Assembly (NCBI GenBank): GCA_002391525.1
Contig: DGFE01000100.1
Coordinates: 1 to 64,000, forward strand
From: Competibacteraceae bacterium UBA3908
Lineage (GTDB): Bacteria; Pseudomonadota; Gammaproteobacteria; Competibacterales; Competibacteraceae
Direction: 5' to 3'
Length of the DNA stretch: 64,000 nt
Shown: positions 20,552 to 27,701 of the stretch, piece after piece
How the letters are laid out: each line of letters opens with the position of its first letter
Position numbering within the stretch: position 1 is the stretch's first letter
The notes under the pieces: generated by a model
Database searches by the model: none
What the model was told of the DNA's origin: nothing
Seen by the model: the letters and a program-made list of their open reading frames with translations, nothing else
Position numbers and translations under genes: made by a program

Positions 20552-20920
20552 TCACTTCTTGGGGAGAAACGGCTTGATAGTTTCGATGAGCGTCGCCTCT
20601 TCCACCGGTTTGACCACATACCCCTTGGCTCCCTGCCGCTCGCCCCAGATCTTGTCGGTTTCCTGGTCCTTGGTCGTGACGATGACCACGGGAATATGTT
20701 TGGTGGCAGGGTTCTTGGTGATCTGTCGGGTGGCCTGAAACCCGTTGACCTTGGGCATGACGACGTCCATAAGGACGAGGTCCGGCAATTCCGCCTTGGC
20801 GACTTCGACGCCCTCCGCACCGTCTTTGGCCGTCAGGACGTCGTGTCCATGTTTTTTGAGGATCTTGGCGAGACTCAGCGTCTGGGTGGGCGAGTCATCG
20901 ACAATCAGTATGCGGGCCAT
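20552..20920 (-). CDS. pilH: Single-domain response regulator, PilH-like
   Basis: A 122-residue CheY-fold receiver: MARILIVDDSPTQTLSLAKI, phospho-acceptor Asp in LPDLVLMDVVMP (about residue 52), threonine in VVIVTTKDQ and lysine in GYVVKPVEE. There is no output domain. Sequence is close to PilH of type IV pilus twitching-motility chemosensory systems; PilG and the kinase are not nearby, so the assignment is by similarity only. 165 bp between the anti-sigma-like gene and this stop holds nothing obvious. Confidence 0.75.
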   Translation of the reverse strand: MARILIVDDSPTQTLSLAKILKKHGHDVLTAKDGAEGVEVAKAELPDLVLMDVVMPKVNGFQATRQITKNPATKHIPVVIVTTKDQETDKIWGERQGAKGYVVKPVEEATLIETIKPFLPKK

Positions 20921-21157
20921 GCTGCCACTCCTGGAGTGATCTTGCGTATCTCATTCGTGCGTCGTTGTCGCCGGCCAAAAGGCAAAACAGAACGATCCGC
21001 GCCGCCATCTGAAAAATTTAACCGACTTCGCCGGCGACCGACAACGCCATCATAAGCCAAATTCGCCGGATTCGGGGATGGTTTTGTGGTCGGCGGCGGT
21101 TCGGCGGCGCATGATAGGATACAAGATCAGTCCGTTCGATTCGCAGGAGTTTGCTTC

Positions 21158-21709
21158 ATGAGTGCTTCACAACCGAGTTTTTTCACCCGCCTGACCCTGG
21201 CGCTGCGCGCCTTCTGGCGGATTCTGGCCGATAGCGAATTCGCCGGGAGCGTGCTGCGACTGGAGCGGGGCGAGCCGACGCTGTCCGCGCCGACCGGCGC
21301 GCAGCCCAAGGCCGCGCCGTTCAGGGAAGCCCTGCCCGATTCCGCTCTGCAATTGCTGGCGCTGTTGCAACAGGAGGGCCGGTTCGTGGACTTTCTGGAG
21401 GAGAACGTCACCGCCTATTCCGACGCCGAAATCGGCGGAGCGGCCCGGGTGGTGCACGCGGGTTGCCGCAAGGTGGTGCGCGATTATCTCCAGATCGAGC
21501 CGGTGCGGACCGAGGCCGAGGGTGCGCGCCTGACGCTGGCGGCCGGTTTCGACGCCGCGACGGTGCGCTTGACCGGCAACGTGGTCGGCCAACCGCCGTT
21601 CACCGGCACGCTGATGCATCGGGGCTGGCGGGTGGCCCGGATCACGCTGCCGAAACTGGCCGATGGCCATGATGTTCGGGTGCTGGCGCCGGCGGAGGTG
21701 GAGCTATGA
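21158..21709 (+). CDS. DUF2760 domain protein (Hsp70-associated)
   Basis: 183 residues; N-terminal amphipathic segment FFTRLTLALRAFWRILADSEF, then a conserved DUF2760 region (ALQLLALLQQEGRFVDFLEE, HAGCRKVVRDYLQIEPV, GNVVGQPPFTGTLMHRGWRV). Function is unknown, but the family is repeatedly encoded with divergent Hsp70 genes, as here. ATG 21158 has AGGAG eight bases upstream. It overlaps the first Hsp70 gene by ATGA. Confidence 0.85.
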   Translation: MSASQPSFFTRLTLALRAFWRILADSEFAGSVLRLERGEPTLSAPTGAQPKAAPFREALPDSALQLLALLQQEGRFVDFLEENVTAYSDAEIGGAARVVHAGCRKVVRDYLQIEPVRTEAEGARLTLAAGFDAATVRLTGNVVGQPPFTGTLMHRGWRVARITLPKLADGHDVRVLAPAEVEL

Positions 21710-23547
21710 GCGAGGTTCGTTATGCCGTTGGCATCGATCTGGGCACCACGCACTGCGTGATGGCGGCGGTCGATCTGGCCGCCAGCGACCAGGACCAGGT
21801 GGCCGGGGAAATCGAAGGCATTCCGCAATTGACCGCGCCCGGCGCGGTCGAGGATCGACCCATGCTGCCCTCGTTCCTGTACCTGCCGCATCCCGACGAA
21901 CTGAGGCCGGACGACCGCACCCTGCCGTGGGGCGAACTGCAACCGTTCGTGGTGGGCGAGCTGGCCCGCGCCATGGGCAGCCGCACCCCGATCCGGCTGG
22001 TTTCCAGCGCCAAGAGCTGGCTGTGTCATCCCGGCGTGGACCGGCGCGCGGCCATCCTGCCGGTGGAAGCGCCGGCGGAGGTGACGCGAGTCTCGCCCCT
22101 GCAAGCCTCGATGCGTTATCTGGAACATCTGCGCGCCGCCTGGGATCACCAGCATCCCGACGCGCCGTTGGCCGAACAGGACGTGGTGCTGACGGTGCCG
22201 GCGTCCTTCGATCCCGCCGCCCGCGAATTGACCGCCGAGGCGGCGGCGGCGGTCGGCCTGGGACACCTGGTGCTGCTGGAGGAGCCGCAGGCGGCGCTGT
22301 ATCACTGGATCCTGGCGGCCCAGGGCGAGTGGCGCAAGCAGGTTCGGGTCGGCGACATCATTCTGGTGATCGACCTCGGCGGCGGCACCGCCGACTTCTC
22401 GCTGATCGCCGTGACCGAACGCGACGGTTCGCTGGAACTGGTGCGGGTGGCGGTGGGCGACCACATCCTGCTGGGCGGCGACAACATGGATCTGGCGCTG
22501 GCGCACGCGGTCCGCACCAAGCTGGCCGAACAGGGAACCCAACTCGATCCCTGGCAGTTGCAGGGGTTGACCCACGGCTGCCGCAACGCCAAGGAAATCC
22601 TGCTGAGCGATGCGGCGGTCGAGACCGTGCCGGTGGTGGTGCCAAGCCGGGGCTCCAAACTGATCGGCGGTACACTGCGGACCGAGTTGACCCGCGATGA
22701 AGTGACCCGGAATCTGGTGGAGGGGTTCTTTCCATTGGTGGAAGCTTCGGCGCGGCCCGCCAGCCGGGCGCGGGCGGCGTTGACCAAGCTGGGTCTGCCC
22801 TACGCGCAGGACCCGGCCATGACTCGCCATCTGGCGGCGTTTCTGGCCCGCCAGGTGGGCGCGACCCGCGATCTGGCCGGGTTCGAGGACCGCTTGCCGG
22901 CGGACGCCAGCTTCCTGCATCCGACCGCCGTGCTGTTCAACGGCGGCGTGTTCAAGGCCCGGTCGCTGTTGGCGCGGACTCTGGAAGCGCTGAACGGCTG
23001 GCTGGCCGCCGAGAACGCGCCGGCGGCACGCCTGCTCGAAGGGGCCGATCTCGATCTGGCGGTGGCGCGCGGCGCAGCCTATTACGGGTACGTGCGGCGT
23101 GGGCGGGGGGTGCGGATTCGCGGTGGCACCGCCAAGTCCTACTACGTCGGAGTGGAAAGCGCCATGCCGGCGGTGCCGGGCATGGCGCCGCCCATCGAGG
23201 CGCTGTGCATCGCCCCGTTCGGGATGGAGGAGGGCACGCAGGCCGAACTGCCGCCGCAGGAAGTCGGGCTGGTGGTCGGCGAGCCGGTGCGGTTCCGCTT
23301 CTTCGGCTCCTCGGTGCGGCGTACCGACCATGTCGGCGCGGTGCTGGAACAGTGGGAACCGGACGAGGTCGAGGAACTGGAGGAGATCGAGGCCACCCTG
23401 CCCGCCGAGGGCCGGCAGCCGGGCGAGGTGGTGCCGGTGCGCTTGCACGCGGCGGTGACCGAGGTCGGTACGCTGCGGCTGGAAGCCGTGCCGCGCACCG
23501 GTGAGGAAAGCTGGAAAGTCGAGTTCGACGTGCGCGGGGAGGGTTGA
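21706..23547 (+). CDS. Divergent Hsp70 family protein (first of tandem pair)
   Basis: 613 residues. The actin-like ATPase motifs are intact: phosphate-1 YAVGIDLGTTHCVMAAVD, phosphate-2 LVIDLGGGTADFSLIAV, LLGGDNMDLALAHAV and the adenosine-side NGGVFKA. A short substrate-binding-like beta region (about 460-613) replaces the full DnaK SBD; the helical lid is missing. It is not DnaK (no SBD-alpha, no DnaJ or GrpE nearby). It is coupled to DUF2760 upstream and to the second Hsp70 downstream (gap 3 nt). Confidence 0.85.
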   Translation: MSEVRYAVGIDLGTTHCVMAAVDLAASDQDQVAGEIEGIPQLTAPGAVEDRPMLPSFLYLPHPDELRPDDRTLPWGELQPFVVGELARAMGSRTPIRLVSSAKSWLCHPGVDRRAAILPVEAPAEVTRVSPLQASMRYLEHLRAAWDHQHPDAPLAEQDVVLTVPASFDPAARELTAEAAAAVGLGHLVLLEEPQAALYHWILAAQGEWRKQVRVGDIILVIDLGGGTADFSLIAVTERDGSLELVRVAVGDHILLGGDNMDLALAHAVRTKLAEQGTQLDPWQLQGLTHGCRNAKEILLSDAAVETVPVVVPSRGSKLIGGTLRTELTRDEVTRNLVEGFFPLVEASARPASRARAALTKLGLPYAQDPAMTRHLAAFLARQVGATRDLAGFEDRLPADASFLHPTAVLFNGGVFKARSLLARTLEALNGWLAAENAPAARLLEGADLDLAVARGAAYYGYVRRGRGVRIRGGTAKSYYVGVESAMPAVPGMAPPIEALCIAPFGMEEGTQAELPPQEVGLVVGEPVRFRFFGSSVRRTDHVGAVLEQWEPDEVEELEEIEATLPAEGRQPGEVVPVRLHAAVTEVGTLRLEAVPRTGEESWKVEFDVRGEG

Positions 23548-23550
23548 ACC

Positions 23551-26292
23551 ATCGCTCGATCCAGCACGCCCCGCTATCTGGTCGGAATCGATCTCGGCAC
23601 CACGCATACGGTCGTCGCTTACGCCGATCTCCACGCCGCCACCGACATTCGTCTGTTCTCTATCGAGCAACTGATCGCGCCCGGCGCGGTGGCGGCGCGG
23701 CCGTTGCTGCCCTCCGTGCGTTATCACCCGGCGGATGGCGAGCTGGCGGCGGCAGACGTGCGACTGCCCTGGCCCTTCGCCGATCCGGGCGGGGTCGCCG
23801 ACGTCATCGTGGGGGAGCTGGCGCGGGAGCGGGGCTCGCGGACGCCGGGTCGATTGGTGGCCAGCGCCAAGAGCTGGCTGTCGCACGCCGGGGTGGATCG
23901 TACCGCGCCGATTCTGCCCTGGGGCGCGGCGGAGGACATCGCCCGGGTCTCGCCGGTCGCCGCCAGCGCCGGCACGCTCGCCTACAGCCGCGCGGTCTGG
24001 AATCACCGGTTTCCCCGCCAACCGCTGGAGCGGCAAGAGGTGGTGCTGACCGTGCCGGCCTCGTTCGACGAAGCGGCGCGGGCGTTGACGGTGGAAGCGG
24101 CGCGGCTGGCCGGACTGCCGCAACTGCGGTTGCTGGAGGAGCCACAGGCGGCCTGTTACGACTGGCTGCGCCGCCATCGCGGCGATGTGGTGGCGGCGCT
24201 GGGCGAGTCGCGCCTGCTGCTGGTCTGCGACGTGGGCGGCGGCACCACCGACCTGACGCTGATCCGGATCGAACCCGATGAAGCCGAACCGCGCCTGACC
24301 CGCATCGGCGTGGGCGAGCATCTGATGCTGGGCGGCGACAACATGGATCTGACCCTGGCGCGGACCGTTGAAACCCGGTTGGGCGGCGGACGCCTGAGCG
24401 CGGGCGAGTTGTCGCAACTGTTGCAGCAGTGCCGGAACGCCAAGGAACGGCTGCTGGCGGCGGACGCGCCGGAACGGGTGTCGGTGACGGTGCTGGGCGG
24501 CGGCGCGCGGCTGATCGGCGGGGCGCGCGCGGCGGAACTGAGCCGCGACGAGGTGCGCGCGCTGCTGGTGGATGGCTTTCTGCCACGGGTCGAATCCGAA
24601 GAACGCCCCCAGAGCCGGCGCGCGGCGGTGGTTGAATTTGGTCTGCCCTATGCCGCCGATCCGGCCATCAGCCGCCATCTGGCCGCGTTTCTGGCCCAAC
24701 ATGCGGAAGCCTGCCGGCGAGCGCTGGGCGAGCGGACGCCGGCAAATCGTCCGCCGATGCCGGACGCGGTGTTGCTGAACGGCGGCGTGTTCCACGGCGC
24801 GGCCCTGACCGAACGGCTGCTGGAGATTCTGAGCGACTGGCGCGGGGGGGTTCTGTTGCGGTTGGACAATCCCGAACCCGATCTGGCGGTGGCGCGTGGC
24901 GCGGTGGCCTACGGGCTGGCGCGGCGCGGTCAGGGTTTACGGATCGGCGGCGGTTCGGCGCGGGGTTATTTCCTGCTGGTGGACGGTGGACGCCAGCAAA
25001 GGCGGGGCGTCTGCCTGTTGCCGCGCGGCGCGGAGGAAGGACGGGAAATCCGGCTGGATCGGATTTTCTCGCTGCGGCTCGGTGCGCCGGTACGGTTTCA
25101 TCTGCTGTCCTCGACCGGGGACGCCGTGGTTGCACCGGGTGAAGTGGTCAGCCTGGATGGAGAGGATTTCGCGCCGCTGCCACCCATCGCCACGGTGATC
25201 GAGGGCGAGACCGCCGGCGAGATTCCGGTGCAGCTGGTCACCCAGTTGACCGAGGTCGGTACGCTGGAGGTGGATTGCGTCGCGGTGGACGATCCGGCGC
25301 GACGCTGGCGGTTGGCGTTCCAGTTGCGCGGCGGCGACGCGGCGACGCTGGCCCGCCTGCATCCGCGTTTCCCGGACGCGGCGGCGCGGCTGGAGCGGTT
25401 CTACGGTTCCCGCGCCGAAGTGGAGTCCAGGGAAATCAAGACGTTGCGCGCCGACTTGGAGCGCTTGCTCGGCAAGCGTGAAAACTGGGAGACGCCCCTG
25501 CTGCGCGAACTGTTCGGGGTATTGTGGACGGGAGCGCGGCGGCGGCGGCGTTCGGTGGAACACGAACGGCTGTGGTTCAGTCTGGCCGGTTACTGTCTGC
25601 GACCGGGATTCGGCTATCCGCTGGACGACTGGCGGGTCCGGCGGTTGTGGACGCTGTACGGGCAAGGCGTACAATTCAGTCAGGAGGCCCAGAACTGGGC
25701 GGAATGGTGGACGCTGTGGCGGCGGGTGGCCGGCGGGCTGGATACGGCGGCGCAGGCGCGGTTGAGCGATGAGCTGCTGCTGGATTTGCGTCCGCCGACC
25801 GGCAAGGCGGCCAGGGATCGCCGGCCGGGCGTCGAGGACATGGCGCGGCTGGCGGCGGTGCTGGAGCGGGTACCGGCGGCGCGCAAGGTCGAACTCGGTC
25901 AGATGTTGCTGGCGCGGCTGGCGCGCAAGGGTGAATCGCCGCACCTCTGGTGGGCGGTCGGTCGGCTGGGAACGCGGGTTCCCGCCTACGGCAGCGCGCA
26001 CGATGTGGTGCCGGCGGTGCTGGCGGCGGCCTGGCTGGAACGGGTGCTGGAACTGGACTGGAAGGCGGTGATCCCGGCGGCTTTCGCCGCGACGCTGCTG
26101 GCGCGGCTGAGCGGCGACCGGGAACGGGATTTGGACGAGGCGTTGCGGACGCGGGTGATCCAGCGGCTGCGAACGGCCAGGGCCCCGGCCTCGTGGCTGC
26201 GGATGGTCGAGGACGTCGTGGAGTTGGACGAGGTCGACGCCGGACGGCTGTTCGGCGAGACGTTGCCGCCGGGTTTGAGACTGGTTGACTGA
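23551..26292 (+). CDS. Divergent Hsp70 family protein with DUF3731 C-terminus, probable ATC start
   Basis: About 913 residues. The first conserved motif YLVGIDLGTTHTVVAYAD begins only nine codons after ATC 23551, where the sequence reads ATC-GCT-CGA; GGGGAGG lies seven bases before it. An in-frame TGA at 23545 limits the frame, and the first ordinary start (GTG 23686) or ATG later would delete the phosphate-1 loop, so an ATC start is proposed. Other motifs are LLVCDVGGGTTDLTLI and LMLGGDNMDLTLA. Residues about 620-910 form a helical DUF3731-type domain (RFYGSRAEVESREIK, WAEWWTLWRRVAGG). Confidence 0.8.
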   Translation: MARSSTPRYLVGIDLGTTHTVVAYADLHAATDIRLFSIEQLIAPGAVAARPLLPSVRYHPADGELAAADVRLPWPFADPGGVADVIVGELARERGSRTPGRLVASAKSWLSHAGVDRTAPILPWGAAEDIARVSPVAASAGTLAYSRAVWNHRFPRQPLERQEVVLTVPASFDEAARALTVEAARLAGLPQLRLLEEPQAACYDWLRRHRGDVVAALGESRLLLVCDVGGGTTDLTLIRIEPDEAEPRLTRIGVGEHLMLGGDNMDLTLARTVETRLGGGRLSAGELSQLLQQCRNAKERLLAADAPERVSVTVLGGGARLIGGARAAELSRDEVRALLVDGFLPRVESEERPQSRRAAVVEFGLPYAADPAISRHLAAFLAQHAEACRRALGERTPANRPPMPDAVLLNGGVFHGAALTERLLEILSDWRGGVLLRLDNPEPDLAVARGAVAYGLARRGQGLRIGGGSARGYFLLVDGGRQQRRGVCLLPRGAEEGREIRLDRIFSLRLGAPVRFHLLSSTGDAVVAPGEVVSLDGEDFAPLPPIATVIEGETAGEIPVQLVTQLTEVGTLEVDCVAVDDPARRWRLAFQLRGGDAATLARLHPRFPDAAARLERFYGSRAEVESREIKTLRADLERLLGKRENWETPLLRELFGVLWTGARRRRRSVEHERLWFSLAGYCLRPGFGYPLDDWRVRRLWTLYGQGVQFSQEAQNWAEWWTLWRRVAGGLDTAAQARLSDELLLDLRPPTGKAARDRRPGVEDMARLAAVLERVPAARKVELGQMLLARLARKGESPHLWWAVGRLGTRVPAYGSAHDVVPAVLAAAWLERVLELDWKAVIPAAFAATLLARLSGDRERDLDEALRTRVIQRLRTARAPASWLRMVEDVVELDEVDAGRLFGETLPPGLRLVD

Positions 26293-26381
26293 GTTGTTGT
26301 TTCATATTGTTAATACAGCGTAATCCGCCGGAACCGGAAGGGTGGTGTTCCGGGCGTTGAACCCGTCTGGGAGGAGGCGAC

Positions 26382-26819
26382 ATGGCTTATCAACACGTTC
26401 TCTTCGCCGCCGATTTTTCCGATGAAGGCTTGCGGGTCGGTGAGCGCGCCAGGGAAATAGCCCTGCGATGTGGGGCGCGGTTGAGCATGCTTCACGTGAT
26501 CGAGGATGTAAACGTCAGCCTGGGAGGCGGCTATGAATTGTTGCCGGTGCTGCCGGAACTGCCCGACGAGACGTTGCTGCGGGAATCCCGGTCGGCGCTG
26601 GAAGAAATGGCGCGCCGGCTGGGCGTGGAAGACGCCGAACTGTGGGTCGTCAGCGCGCTCTCGACCAAGGAAGGAATCATCGGCGCCGCCCGGGATCATC
26701 GGGTGGATTTGATCGTGGTGGGCAGCCACGGCCGCCACGGGTTGGCGCTGCTGTTGGGCTCGACCGCCAACGCCGTGTTGCACGGCGCGCCGTGCGACGT
26801 GCTGGCGGTGAGGATTTGA
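26382..26819 (+). CDS. Universal stress protein (UspA family)
   Basis: 145 residues, single Usp domain. The ATP-binding signature G-x2-G-x9-G-(S/T) is present as GSHGRHGLALLLGSTAN near the C-terminus, after LIVV and the opening YQHVLFAADFSDEG. It is probably an ATP-binding stress-survival protein. A GGAGGAGG-type ribosome site precedes ATG 26382. Its stop is 3 nt from that of the convergent transglutaminase gene. Confidence 0.9.
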   Translation: MAYQHVLFAADFSDEGLRVGERAREIALRCGARLSMLHVIEDVNVSLGGGYELLPVLPELPDETLLRESRSALEEMARRLGVEDAELWVVSALSTKEGIIGAARDHRVDLIVVGSHGRHGLALLLGSTANAVLHGAPCDVLAVRI

Positions 26820-26822
26820 AGC

Positions 26823-27701
26823 TCAGGGTTGCGGAGCGACATCCACCGACACGTCCAGCGAGTGCGAGCCACCGCCGGTCATCACCCCCGTCAACGGCGC
26901 GACATCGCCATAGTCCCGGCCCCAGGCCAGCGTGACGTGCCGTTCCTGGGGCATGCAATCGTTGGTCGGGTCGAACTCCGCCCAACCGGCGCCCGGTACG
27001 TATACCGCCAGCCAGGCGTGCGAGGCATCGGCTCCGATCAGGCGAGGCCGGCCCGGTGGTGGCAGGGTTTCCAGATAACCGCTGACGTAACGCGCCGCCA
27101 GTCCCAGGCCCCGCAGGCAGGCGATGGCCAGATGCGCGAAATCCTGGCAGACGCCGCGCCGCTGGCTCAGGACCTCGTTGAGGGGGGTGGCGACCGTGGT
27201 GAAGTGCGGGTCGTAGGTGAATTCCCGGAAAATCCGCCGGTTCAGATCCGCGACCGCCTCCAGCAACGGTCGGCCCGGCGAAAAGCTGGGTTGGGCGTAT
27301 TCCCGAAAACTCGGATCGAGGGTCACGAAGCGGGAGTCCAACTCGAACAGGCGGGCTTCGATGATTTCCGGGTCCGGGTCTTCCCGCAGCGTCCGGCGCA
27401 CCTGCTGCCAGGGTGGGGAAGAACTGGTTTCGTTGAACGGCCGGGTATCCAGTACCTCGACGTCGGTGACGATCTTGACTTCCAGGCGTTGATGAATGTC
27501 CTGGATGGCGAAGTACAGCACCCGGTTACCGAAAAAATCCTCCCGCTCGGCGGACAGCGCGGGCCGCGGCTTGATGGCGACGCGGCTGGGCTGGCACCGT
27601 TGCCAGAGCGTTTGTCGCGGCAACAGCCGCGCCTCGTTGTGACACAAGGCGACCCCGCTGCTGTAGTGATACAGGGTGCGGTGGGTGATGGTGTACTTCA
27701 C
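26823..27701 (-). CDS. Transglutaminase-like cysteine protease-fold protein
   Basis: 292 residues from GTG 27701 (VKYTITHRTLYHYSSGVAL). An N-terminal bacterial transglutaminase-like beta domain (about 1-90) precedes the transglutaminase core with the triad Cys in SQRRGVCQDFAHLAIACL, His in DASHAWLAVYVPG and Asp in WAEFDPTND. The core is intact, so peptidase or amide-transfer activity is likely. The GTG overlaps the stop of the ATP-grasp gene as GTGA. The frame continues far upstream but that part is antiframe of the neighbour. Confidence 0.88.
   Translation of the reverse strand: MKYTITHRTLYHYSSGVALCHNEARLLPRQTLWQRCQPSRVAIKPRPALSAEREDFFGNRVLYFAIQDIHQRLEVKIVTDVEVLDTRPFNETSSSPPWQQVRRTLREDPDPEIIEARLFELDSRFVTLDPSFREYAQPSFSPGRPLLEAVADLNRRIFREFTYDPHFTTVATPLNEVLSQRRGVCQDFAHLAIACLRGLGLAARYVSGYLETLPPPGRPRLIGADASHAWLAVYVPGAGWAEFDPTNDCMPQERHVTLAWGRDYGDVAPLTGVMTGGGSHSLDVSVDVAPQP

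Noticed and set aside
21484..24795. A 1103-codon open frame on the minus strand across both Hsp70 genes.
   Set aside because: It is antisense to two well-supported Hsp70 genes, has low-complexity Arg/Gln/His composition and no domain; it is a by-product of high-GC codon use.
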